The notes beneath the pieces were generated by a model. The model made no database searches. It saw nothing but the letters and a program-made list of their open reading frames with translations, and was not told where the DNA came from. Below are positions 1-5,670 of a stretch of 9,042 bases of DNA, piece after piece. The DNA comes from DATMMS01 sp036824145 (GTDB taxonomy: Bacteria > Chloroflexota > Dormibacteria > DASZGP01). The DNA is taken from contig DAITAT010000060.1 in NCBI GenBank assembly GCA_036824145.1, forward strand, positions 1-9,042, written 5' to 3'. The position numbers were made by a program, and so were the translations under genes. Numbering within the stretch: the first letter of the stretch is position 1; each line of letters opens with the position of its first letter.

Positions 1-91
1 CGGCCGCCTGGAGCAGGCTCTTGACGCCGTCGCGGACGACCTCGTGGTCGTCGACCAGCATCACCCGCAGCTCCTTCTCCGACTCCCTCAT
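1..91 (-). CDS. NarL/FixJ-type (DosR-like) response regulator, N-terminal fragment
   Basis: Only the first 30 codons lie in the window; the gene runs off the left edge. The reverse strand reads MRESEKELRVMLVDDHEVVR and continues with a typical receiver helix 1 (DGVKSLLQAA). The pattern VMLVDDHEVVRDG is the beta1/acidic pair of NarL/FixJ and DosR receivers; D14 and D15 would bind Mg2+, while the phospho-Asp is outside the window. The ATG (91..89) lies 2 nt after the kinase stop codon (TGAATATG), so the pair is almost certainly co-transcribed and translationally coupled. The role is inferred: it accepts phosphate from the upstream kinase and binds DNA through a LuxR-type HTH not visible here. 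Orthology to DosR rather than another NarL-family regulator rests mostly on the kinase. Confidence 0.85.
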   Translation of the reverse strand, partial: MRESEKELRVMLVDDHEVVRDGVKSLLQAA

Positions 92-93
92 AT

Positions 94-1761
94 TCACGAT
101 CCTGACACGCCGGTGCTGGCAGCGTCAGGGTTCACCGGCAGCCTGATGGAGACCAGCGTGCCCTCTCCGGGGACCGAGTCAATCGTGCCCTCGCCTCCTA
201 GCCGCTGGGCGCGTTTGCGGAGGTTGTCGAGCCCAAGACCCTTGCGAACCACGGTCGGGTCGAAGCCGCCGCCGTCGTCGTCGATCTCCAGGATCGCGCC
301 ATCGCCCTCGAGCCGCAGAAACACGCGGCAAGTCGAGGCTCCGGCGTGCTTGCGCACGTTCGACAGCGCTTCACGGACCAGCTGGACCACGTCCGCGGAC
401 AGTTTGCTCAGTGCCGAGGCGGCGGGCGCCTCGATCTCGGCGATGGTGACCACGCCAGAGGCCTCTGAGAACTCTTGCACGAGCTCCTGGAGCGCCCTGT
501 CGAGCTGATGGTCGGCGAGGATCACGGGACGGAGCCCGAAGATGTAGTTGCGCAGGTCGAGGATGGCGCGGTCGAGCTCCTCCACGGCGCCGTCGAGCCG
601 CCTGCGAGTCTCCTCGTCGGTGGACGCCATGGCCGTGCCCTGAAGGCTCATCCCGACGGCGAACAGCGATTGGATGACGCCGTCGTGCAGCTCCCGGCCG
701 ATCCGCTCGCGCTCGTCAAGCAGCGCCAGCCGCTCGCGGTCCTCCTTGGCGCTGCCGTTCTCCAACGCCACTGAGGCCTGGTTGGCGAAGGTCTGCACCA
801 CGGCCAGGTCGTTGGCCGTAAACGCCTGTCCCCGGCGCCGGTTGGCGACCGAGAGGATCCCGAAAACCTGGCCGCGCAGCCTCAGCGGTACGAAAATGGC
901 TGGTCCAATGTCCGCCGAGCTGACCAGCGGCTCGTAGGCCTGGGCTTGCGCCGACACGTCCTCGACGACAATCGGCTTCCCTGTACGCATGACCTCCCCG
1001 GAGATCGAGCCATCCGCCGGCACCGTCATCCCTCGCAGTTCCCCTGCGGCGTGCCCGTCGGCGACCATGACCGCCGGGGCGCCGGCGCCTTGCGGCCGTC
1101 CCACGATTATCGCGAGATCCGCGTGGACCAGCTCGCGGGCGTTGGCCGCCACAGTCTCGAGGACCCGGGCGGTGTCATCCCCGGAGATGATGCGGTCGCT
1201 CAGCTCGCTGACCGCCTCGAGGCTCCGCCGGCGTCGCTCGCTCTCCTCAAAGACCCTCGCGTTGGCCACCGCCACGCCGGCCTGCGCCGCCAGGACCACC
1301 AGCGCCTCCTCGTCCGCCTGGGTGAACTCCAGGCCGTCGGACTTCTCGGTCAGGTAGATATTGCCGAAGACCCGGCCGCGGGCCATCACCGGCGCTCCGA
1401 GGAAGGTGGTCATGGGCGGATGGCTGGGCGGAAAGCCGCACGACGAGGGGTGGTCGGATACCCGGGGCAGGCGAAGCGGGCGGGGATCGTCGATCAGCTG
1501 CCCGAGGACCCCGCGCCCGTGGGGGAGGTGTCCGATGAGGGCGCGCGCCTCCTCGCTGATACCTGTCGTGATGAACTCTGCGATACGCTCCTCGCCGCTG
1601 CCGAGTACGCCCAACGCCCCGTAGTGGGCATCAGTCAGCTCCACGGCTAACTCCACGATGCGCTGCAGCACGGTCGCAAGCGACAGTTCTGAGGCCAGGA
1701 CCATCCCGGCCTGGAGCAACTTGGCTGAGCGGTCCTCGCGGTCCATCGGCCGATCGAACAT
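94..1761 (-). CDS. GAF-GAF sensor histidine kinase, DosS/DevS-like
   Basis: A 555-aa soluble kinase without membrane segments. Order: GAF 1 (about 20-172), GAF 2 (about 190-337), HisKA_3 dimerisation helix with phospho-acceptor H359 in GRELHDGVIQS, then HATPase_c with N box (EALSNVRKHA, N468), a DDDGGGF box (494-500) and GLGLDNLRKRAQRLGG (508-523). This is the layout of mycobacterial DosS/DosT, which sense O2, NO, CO or redox state through heme in GAF 1. GAF 1 has FPPSHPPM with H114 where DosS has its proximal heme His149, and FGNIYLTEK with Y136 where DosS has distal Tyr171; the 22-residue spacing is the same. I chose the ATG at 1761. The open frame extends to 1914, but that part is proline/arginine-rich and overlaps the divergent gene. 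An in-frame ATG at 1746 is an alternative. It probably phosphorylates the adjacent response regulator. Confidence 0.92.
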   Translation of the reverse strand: MFDRPMDREDRSAKLLQAGMVLASELSLATVLQRIVELAVELTDAHYGALGVLGSGEERIAEFITTGISEEARALIGHLPHGRGVLGQLIDDPRPLRLPRVSDHPSSCGFPPSHPPMTTFLGAPVMARGRVFGNIYLTEKSDGLEFTQADEEALVVLAAQAGVAVANARVFEESERRRRSLEAVSELSDRIISGDDTARVLETVAANARELVHADLAIIVGRPQGAGAPAVMVADGHAAGELRGMTVPADGSISGEVMRTGKPIVVEDVSAQAQAYEPLVSSADIGPAIFVPLRLRGQVFGILSVANRRRGQAFTANDLAVVQTFANQASVALENGSAKEDRERLALLDERERIGRELHDGVIQSLFAVGMSLQGTAMASTDEETRRRLDGAVEELDRAILDLRNYIFGLRPVILADHQLDRALQELVQEFSEASGVVTIAEIEAPAASALSKLSADVVQLVREALSNVRKHAGASTCRVFLRLEGDGAILEIDDDGGGFDPTVVRKGLGLDNLRKRAQRLGGEGTIDSVPGEGTLVSIRLPVNPDAASTGVSGS

Positions 1762-1776
1762 AACCCATCCCGCCCG

Positions 1777-1796
1777 GGTCCCTGACAATGGGGGAC
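1777..1796. promoter_or_regulatory. Palindrome GGTCCC-N8-GGGACC in divergent promoter
   Basis: The region between the kinase start (1761) and the SRPBCC start (1833) is only 71 nt. It holds GTCCC (1778-1782), an 8-nt spacer TGACAATG and GGGAC (1791-1795), extended by one pair on each side. The spacer contains TTGTCA on the minus strand (1788..1783), a good -35 hexamer, 17 nt from a weak -10 (GGTTAT, 1765..1760); if used, transcription would start just upstream of the kinase's second ATG at 1746. On the plus strand CTGACA (1782-1787) could serve as a weak -35 for the divergent operon. The same GTCCC-N8-GGGAC arrangement recurs upstream of the cupredoxin. An operator for the adjacent response regulator is an inference. 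Confidence 0.5.
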
Positions 1797-1832
1797 CTTC
1801 GGCTCTAGGAAAGGCATCCAGCCCTGGGCACG

Positions 1833-2387
1833 ATGGAACTCGTGCTTGTCCGCTACTACCTTGAGCTCGCTCGTCCGGCCGACGCCGTGGAGGCGGTCCT
1901 GAGCCAGGACCCACAGGCCTGGCTGCCCGAGATCGTGCGGGCCAGCAACCGGCGGGGTTTGGAGATTGTCTGCAAGGTCGGCCTCAACATCGGCCGGCGC
2001 CGCATCGACCGAGAGGTCAGCCTAAATGTATCCGGCCCTCACCAGCTCGGCGACACCTGCGTCATCCCGATCGCGTGGACGCCGACCGCCGAGCATTCGA
2101 TGCTGCCCTCGCTGGACGGTGACCTCGAGGTCTCCCCGCTCGGCGACGACCGGGCTCAGCTGGCGATCAGCGCGAGTTACCGGCCACCCCTGGGATGGCT
2201 TGGGGCGCTGTCTGATCGGGTCCTGATGCGAAGGGTCGCGGAAGTGACGATCAAGGACTTCCTGGACCACGTGGCCCTGGGCGTCGAGGCCAACATCCCG
2301 GTGGAGTCCGCCACCGCGCGGCCCGAAGGACCCCCCATGTTGGCGACCCCTGGCCCTAAGCCGCGCCGCGATCCACCCTCAGGCTAA
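1833..2387 (+). CDS. SRPBCC (START-like) family protein, function unknown
   Basis: A 184-aa protein, first gene of a three-gene operon diverging from the kinase. It starts with an edge strand and helix (VRYYLELARPADAVEAVL). The core at 94-148 reads like the C-terminal half of a SRPBCC helix-grip domain: LDGDLEVSPLGDDRAQLAIS, then SYRPPLGWLGALSDRVLMRR, and a long last helix VAEVTIKDFLDHVA. The final 35 residues are Pro/Arg-rich and probably disordered. SRPBCC domains bind hydrophobic ligands in a deep cavity; the ligand here cannot be inferred. No signal peptide or membrane segment is seen. The ATG at 1833 follows AGGAAAGG (1807-1814) at a spacing longer than ideal; a GTG at 1842 is possible. 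The next gene starts 34 nt downstream. Family call by pattern, moderately sure. Confidence 0.75.
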   Translation: MELVLVRYYLELARPADAVEAVLSQDPQAWLPEIVRASNRRGLEIVCKVGLNIGRRRIDREVSLNVSGPHQLGDTCVIPIAWTPTAEHSMLPSLDGDLEVSPLGDDRAQLAISASYRPPLGWLGALSDRVLMRRVAEVTIKDFLDHVALGVEANIPVESATARPEGPPMLATPGPKPRRDPPSG

Positions 2388-2408
2388 ACCGCGGCGGCAT
2401 CAACGCAT

Positions 2409-2412
2409 GGAG
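2409..2412 (+). promoter_or_regulatory. RBS (GGAG) deciding the start of the TusA-like gene
   Basis: GGAG ends 9 nt before the ATG at 2422. The earlier in-frame ATG at 2407 overlaps this element and has no comparable Shine-Dalgarno sequence, so 2422 is preferred. Confidence 0.55.
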
Positions 2413-2421
2413 CAACGAGAG

Positions 2422-2688
2422 ATGACAACCGCGACAGTCCCCAACCTCACCCTCGACCTGAGAGGCCTACAAAACCCCGAGCCCATCATCAGGCTTGCCG
2501 AGGCGGCGACCAGGTGGCGTGCCGGCGACACGGTGCGCGTGCTGGCCGACGACGAGTGTTTCGCCAACGACTTTCTGCGCTGGTGCGTTGGCTGCGAGCT
2601 TGACCTCCTCTCCTTGAGATATCTGCCGACGGGGGAGACGGAGTTCACGCTGCGCGTGCCCGGCCGCCTCCAGAGGCTCAGCGCGTGA
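2422..2688 (+). CDS. TusA/SirA-like protein lacking the catalytic Cys
   Basis: An 88-aa protein (93 aa if the ATG at 2407 is used) with the whole TusA-like fold: beta1 LTLDLRGLQNPEPIIRLAEA, then GDTVRVLADDECFANDFLRW and a C-terminal strand pair ending in EFTLRVPG. TusA proteins carry a sulfur as persulfide on the Cys of the RGLxCPxP motif. Here that motif reads RGLQNPEP, so N18 replaces the Cys and classical sulfur transfer by that residue is not possible. Three other cysteines remain, C46, C55 and C58; the last two form WCVGC, a CxxC near the place where TusA usually has WCxxxGHEL. It may therefore be a redox or metal-binding derivative, or only a protein-interaction module (inference). Its stop codon overlaps the next start (GTGA), indicating coupled translation with the pseudo-receiver. 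Confidence 0.8.
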   Translation: MTTATVPNLTLDLRGLQNPEPIIRLAEAATRWRAGDTVRVLADDECFANDFLRWCVGCELDLLSLRYLPTGETEFTLRVPGRLQRLSA

Positions 2689-3128
2689 CCCGCGCCAGCC
2701 GCCCTCGGAGCCGGGCCGGGGCAGCGTCCTCCGCGCTCTCGGTGCTGGTGGTCTCGAGCGACGCCGGGCTGCGCGAGCAGGTCGCGGCCTGGGTGGACGC
2801 GGCCGGCTACGAGGTGATCACGTGCCCAGGACCCCATCCCCCCGGGTACAGCTGCATCGGCCTCCGCGGGGAGAGGTGCCCGCTGGACGCGGTTGCCGAC
2901 CTGACCGTGCTCGACCTTCATCCCTCGGGTCTGGCCCTGGGCGACGAGACGGGCCGGGCGGCCCTCGTGGAGATCTACCAGGCTGACGGCCGGCCCGTGC
3001 TGGTGCTCGCGGATGAGCTGTCGAGCGAACCCCAGGCCGAGACCTCGGGTGCTGCCATCCTGGAGCGAACCGCCGACCGCGGTGCGCTAATGGCTTCGGT
3101 CAGGGAACTGCTCAGCCCGCATTCCTGA
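2685..3128 (+). CDS. Degenerate receiver-domain protein with Cys cluster
   Basis: A 147-aa protein starting at GTG, overlapping the previous stop by 4 bp. Residues 18-145 follow a response-regulator receiver fold: beta1 LSVLVVSSDAGLREQVAAWV, beta3 VADLTVLDLHPSG with a possible phospho-Asp D77, beta4 RPVLVLAD and final helix ALMASVRELL. The acidic pair after beta1 is S24-S25 instead of Asp-Asp, the Thr/Ser after beta4 is Ala (A109), and the invariant Lys position appears to be Arg (R128). Mg2+-dependent phosphorylation is therefore unlikely. An insertion between beta2 and beta3 carries C47, C57 and C65 in CPGPHPPGYSCIGLRGERCP, which looks like a redox or metal site. There is no DNA-binding domain. 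It may be a partner or redox sensor working with the TusA-like protein (inference). Confidence 0.75.
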   Translation: MTRASRPRSRAGAASSALSVLVVSSDAGLREQVAAWVDAAGYEVITCPGPHPPGYSCIGLRGERCPLDAVADLTVLDLHPSGLALGDETGRAALVEIYQADGRPVLVLADELSSEPQAETSGAAILERTADRGALMASVRELLSPHS

Positions 3129-3190
3129 CCGAATCCGAACGCGCAGCGTGTTGAGGATGGTTGATCCCGTCGCCTACCATGTTCGTTCGT

Positions 3191-3230
3191 GTCCCGGAAC
3201 AAGGGGACCATGTCCCGACCTATTCGGGAC
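3191..3230. promoter_or_regulatory. Cluster of four GGGAC/GTCCC half-sites upstream of cupredoxin
   Basis: The 180-nt space between the pseudo-receiver and the cupredoxin has no gene. It contains GTCCC (3191-3195), GGGAC (3204-3208), GTCCC (3212-3216) and GGGAC (3226-3230). The first pair is spaced by 8 nt, as in the kinase promoter. The middle pair forms GGGAC-CAT-GTCCC. The last pair forms the perfect inverted repeat GTCCCGA-CCTAT-TCGGGAC. The mycobacterial DosR box is TTSGGGACTWWAGTCCCSAA; TTCGGGAC at 3223-3230 matches its half-site exactly. A candidate -10, TATCGT (3253-3258), has no good -35 at the right distance, as expected for an activator-dependent promoter. DosR-like binding is inferred. 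Confidence 0.55.
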
Positions 3231-3232
3231 CC

Positions 3233-3280
3233 TTGCTGGTTGATCGACCTCCTATCGTCATGAAGACTAAAGACCAGCAA
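3233..3280. repeat. 8-bp perfect inverted repeat TTGCTGGT-N32-ACCAGCAA
   Basis: TTGCTGGT (3233-3240) is the exact reverse complement of ACCAGCAA (3273-3280), enclosing 32 nt that include the candidate -10 of the cupredoxin gene. It could be a second operator or, if transcription starts upstream of it, a leader hairpin. No function can be read from the sequence. Confidence 0.4.
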
Positions 3281-3294
3281 TCAAGTCAATAAAC

Positions 3295-3300
3295 GGAGGA
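3295..3300 (+). promoter_or_regulatory. RBS of the cupredoxin gene
   Basis: GGAGGA lies 8 nt before the ATG at 3309, a near-perfect Shine-Dalgarno sequence inside an unusually A-rich leader. Confidence 0.8.
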
Positions 3301-3308
3301 CCCAGAAA

Positions 3309-3800
3309 ATGATCAGGTCAAAATCCGCCACCGCCACAGTGGCCTTGGCGACTCGTGTCGTCCTTCTGGCAGCGGTGCTTGGCACCGTAGCGGCACTCGC
3401 CGGATGTGGCTCCTCGAGCACCACATCGAGCACATCGGCCAACTCGCCGAGTCCTCAAACCGGACCGCCAAACGTCTCGCTGACCGAGTGGAAGGTCGAT
3501 GTCCCGGCAGCGTTTCCCGCCAAGTCGACGACCTTCCAGATAACCAACACGGGGTCGGTCCCGCATGAGCTCCTGGTGTTCAAGAGCGACCTCAGCGCGT
3601 CCGCGTATCCAAAGGACGCCGACGGGGCGATCAAGGAGGATGGCCCGGGAATCACCAAGGTCAGTGACGGCGACAACCTGGACCCTGGGAAGTCCCAGTC
3701 CCGCGACATCGACCTGACCAAGCCCGGCAAGTACCTCTTCGTATGCAACCTGCCGACCCACTTCAAGCAGGGCATGTTCCTAGAGGTGACCATCAAATAG
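3309..3800 (+). CDS. Lipoprotein cupredoxin (type 1 blue copper protein)
   Basis: A 163-aa exported protein. Residues 1-33 form a lipoprotein signal: a basic start, a hydrophobic stretch VVLLAAVLGTVAALAG, and lipobox LAGC with C33 as lipidation site. A Ser/Thr/Pro-rich linker follows (34-54). Residues 55-163 are a cupredoxin beta-barrel with all four type 1 copper ligands: H86 in VPHELLVF, then C146, H151 and M156 in FVCNLPTHFKQGM. It should sit on the outer face of the membrane and carry single electrons, or bind copper. Enzyme activity is not expected because there is only one domain. It has its own promoter region with the GGGAC cluster and a strong RBS. It is separated by 180 nt from the operon upstream and converges with the NnrS-like operon. 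The redox partner is unknown; a terminal oxidase or nitrite/NO reductase are candidates. Confidence 0.9.
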   Translation: MIRSKSATATVALATRVVLLAAVLGTVAALAGCGSSSTTSSTSANSPSPQTGPPNVSLTEWKVDVPAAFPAKSTTFQITNTGSVPHELLVFKSDLSASAYPKDADGAIKEDGPGITKVSDGDNLDPGKSQSRDIDLTKPGKYLFVCNLPTHFKQGMFLEVTIK

Positions 3801-3848
3801 GGTCGGTTGCAACCTGCGGAGATCCGAGCCCGCGGGGATGGCAACTGA

Positions 3849-3867
3849 GGTGCTCCTGAGAGGCACC
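3849..3867 (+). terminator. Bulged stem-loop downstream of cupredoxin
   Basis: GGTGCTC (3849-3855), loop CTGA and GAGGCACC (3860-3867) form a 7-bp stem with one bulged G, about 50 nt after the cupredoxin stop codon. There is no T tract, so intrinsic termination is doubtful; it may protect the 3' end of the transcript. Confidence 0.3.
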
Positions 3868-3880
3868 AGCAACAGGAAAC

Positions 3881-3907
3881 GAGGGTGGCCCTTTTCGGGC
3901 CACCCTC
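3881..3907. terminator. Strong stem-loop between convergent genes
   Basis: GAGGGTGGCCC (3881-3891), loop TTTTC, and GGGCCACCCTC (3897-3907) form a perfect 11-bp GC-rich hairpin. It lies between the cupredoxin and the NnrS-like gene and could end transcription from both sides. On the minus strand it is followed by GTTTCCTGTT, a weak U-rich tail; on the plus strand no T run follows. The stop codon of the NnrS-like gene (3908..3906) falls inside the stem. Confidence 0.7.
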
Positions 3908-5171
3908 ATGCTGTACTGGACCTCCCTCTGACAGACGACACCAGGAGCAACGCGAAAGTGGCCAGGCCGGCCCAGGCCAGTACCCCGGCAACTCCTACGA
4001 TGGCGCCAGCTATCGGCTCGCTGGTTGCGAGTGTTGGAAAGTCGGCCGTAACCCGTAACAGCGCCGCCGCGTTCAGCAACCACCAGGGTGCGAGCCGAAT
4101 AGGGCGCCTGGCGTCGCCGATGCGGGCCATCGCGAACTCTGGGGCCAGGAGCTCGGCCATGCCCACGATCATCAGGGATACCGTCCCGATGCCGAACGCG
4201 TGGCGCGCGGCGTCGGCCAGCGGCACCGCCAGCGCGGATCGGCCTGCAAGCCCCACCACGCCGGCGGTGAGCAACAGCCCGCCCGCCGCGATCGCCCACC
4301 GGTTGGCAGCGATGACGTACGCGGCCAGCGGTCGCGATGCCTCTCGCAACCGGGCCGGGTCTCCTCCGAGGTCGCCTGCCAGCGGCGCGATCGACGCGGT
4401 GCAGAGACCCGCGACCAGTGCCGCCCACCAGAAGGCGGCGGCCGGTGCCGAGGGCAGGCTGCCCACCCAGAGCAGGAGTCCTGCCGCGGCGACGAGCCCG
4501 GCGCCCGGTGCGGCCAAGCGCCTGATCGTCGGGTCTCCGCGGCCGAAAAAGGTCGGCACCGCCCGGCTCTGCACCGCCCAGATGAAGGGCCCGATGCCGG
4601 CAAACAGGGCGAGGTACGTCGAGGCAGAGTCAATGCGCTCGGGAATGAGCGCGTGGCGAGCAGCGGTCGCGGCGACGAGGTCCATCGCCGCCCAGCCGAG
4701 CCACCCCACCATCCCTACGACGACCGCGACCATCCAGCTTCGCCTCGGTGCCGTGGCTGTGGTCATGATCACCGCGACGGCTGCGACAAAGCCGATCCGG
4801 CCCAGCGCCTGGAGCGTGAGCCCGACTGGCAGCAAAACGCTGGGCCCACCGAGTTGCGCGGCCAGCCGAAACACCAGGCCGGAGACCAGGAGAAGCCACA
4901 GGACGGCGGCAACCGCCGGCACCAGCGGTGGCCGGCCCGCGAAGCGCGGAAGCAGCCGTAGTCCCATCCCGACTATGAGCAGCCCCGCAAATCCTGATAG
5001 CTGGGCGGCGCCGTGCGCCTGGATCACCCCCTCCACGCCGGCGCCGCTCACCCGGACGACGCCGTGCTCCACCAGCGGTATCGCCGGGCCGAGCACGAAA
5101 CCGACCAACAGAGCCGCTCCGAGCCCGGCCAACATGAACGGCAGGTGGACCCGATCTCCGATTCTCAACAC
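3906..5171 (-). CDS. NnrS-like polytopic membrane protein
   Basis: A 421-aa protein made almost entirely of hydrophobic segments, consistent with about 12 transmembrane helices. Family-like signatures: QAHGAAQLSGFAGLLIVGMG (51-70) followed by LRLLPRFAGRPP, SRAVPTFFGRGDP (202-214), and ARHAFGIGTVSLMIVGM (322-338). H53 and H324 are the best candidates for heme or metal ligands. NnrS proteins are heme- and copper-containing membrane proteins linked to nitric oxide metabolism and protection against nitrosative stress in denitrifiers. The start is GTG at 5171, 4 nt after the stop of the upstream small membrane protein, so both are one operon. The long opposite-strand frame over the same region is a codon-bias shadow. 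Assignment rests on motif pattern; a more distant NnrS relative is possible. Confidence 0.75.
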   Translation of the reverse strand: MLRIGDRVHLPFMLAGLGAALLVGFVLGPAIPLVEHGVVRVSGAGVEGVIQAHGAAQLSGFAGLLIVGMGLRLLPRFAGRPPLVPAVAAVLWLLLVSGLVFRLAAQLGGPSVLLPVGLTLQALGRIGFVAAVAVIMTTATAPRRSWMVAVVVGMVGWLGWAAMDLVAATAARHALIPERIDSASTYLALFAGIGPFIWAVQSRAVPTFFGRGDPTIRRLAAPGAGLVAAAGLLLWVGSLPSAPAAAFWWAALVAGLCTASIAPLAGDLGGDPARLREASRPLAAYVIAANRWAIAAGGLLLTAGVVGLAGRSALAVPLADAARHAFGIGTVSLMIVGMAELLAPEFAMARIGDARRPIRLAPWWLLNAAALLRVTADFPTLATSEPIAGAIVGVAGVLAWAGLATFALLLVSSVRGRSSTA

Positions 5172-5175
5172 CGTA

Positions 5176-5541
5176 TCAGCCGGTTGTCACCAGCCTGAAG
5201 ACCACGCCCAGCAGGAGCGCTGTCCCACCCACCTGGTATATGCGCCCGTGGCCGGGATCACGCCGGGTCATCAGGCGGGCGGATGGCATGGCGACCAGGG
5301 CCGCCAGCGCATAGACCAGGTGGAGCACCGTCCCCGGTCGCTTACCGGCCCCCAGGAGGATCGCCCCGAGCGCGACCTGGAACCCCACCGCGACCGCTGC
5401 CAGGCGATGAAGGGGGACGTATGGCTTCGGTGGCGGCCTGCCCGAGAGCGCCGCGGGCAAAGCCAGGACCAGGATCAACGCGACCAGGACCAGCAGTGCC
5501 AGTCCGAGGATCAAATGGAGGTCGATGAGCAGCCGCTGCAC
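5176..5541 (-). CDS. Small four-TM membrane protein with His residues, unknown function
   Basis: A 121-aa protein with about four transmembrane helices (roughly 8-31, 46-64, 71-88 and 103-118). Three histidines lie near helix ends: H9 in DLHLILG, H45 in PLHRLAAVAV and H74 in VLHLVYALAAL. The LHR(16-25 residues)LHxxYA layout resembles small b-heme or cytochrome-like four-helix membrane proteins, but no family can be named with confidence. The start is GTG at 5541 with GAGG about 11 nt upstream. The open frame continues to 5892 but enters polar, Pro/Arg-rich sequence that overlaps the divergent gene. It is the first gene of the minus-strand operon and sits 4 nt before the NnrS-like gene, so a shared role is likely. 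Confidence 0.75.
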   Translation of the reverse strand: MQRLLIDLHLILGLALLVLVALILVLALPAALSGRPPPKPYVPLHRLAAVAVGFQVALGAILLGAGKRPGTVLHLVYALAALVAMPSARLMTRRDPGHGRIYQVGGTALLLGVVFRLVTTG

Positions 5542-5670
5542 GCCACATTGTGCCTCTACAGCCCTGCCCCACCGCGAGTCGGCGGGTCCCCACCAGGACC
5601 AACCGGCTGATTCGCGACTTCCTGGGCAGCAACGGGAAGGCCCGTCTGCGAGTGGTACGTTAGGGGTCCA
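5542..5670. promoter_or_regulatory. Divergent intergenic region, NnrS operon / HxHH membrane protein
   Basis: 129 nt without a gene, expected to hold promoters for both directions. GGTCCCC at 5585-5591 (GGGGACC on the minus strand) with GGACC at 5596-5600 repeats the 7-mer core found in the other two GGGAC palindromes, but the spacing is shorter and the match is weak. TACGTT (5656-5661) just before the ATG at 5671 could be a -10 for a nearly leaderless transcript. No convincing -35 is seen. Confidence 0.3.

Noticed and set aside
946..1650. 234-codon plus-strand frame inside the kinase gene
   Set aside because: Antisense shadow of a clear two-GAF region with no recognisable domain.
1762..1914. 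N-terminal extension of the kinase frame by 51 codons
   Set aside because: Pro/Arg/Gly-rich, overlaps the divergent SRPBCC gene and the promoter palindrome; DosS-like homology begins only after 1761.
3159..3245. Direct repeat GGTTGATC at 3159-3166 and 3238-3245
   Set aside because: Only 8 bp; no third copy or positional logic seen, likely chance.
3793..4428. 211-codon minus-strand frame overlapping the NnrS-like gene
   Set aside because: Arg/Gly-rich alternative frame of the NnrS-like gene on the same strand, without membrane segments or motifs.
3838..5610. 590-codon plus-strand open frame opposite the NnrS-like gene
   Set aside because: Low-complexity Ala/Pro/Ser/Arg/Thr composition with no domain; the minus strand encodes two coherent membrane proteins. 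Typical high-GC antisense shadow.
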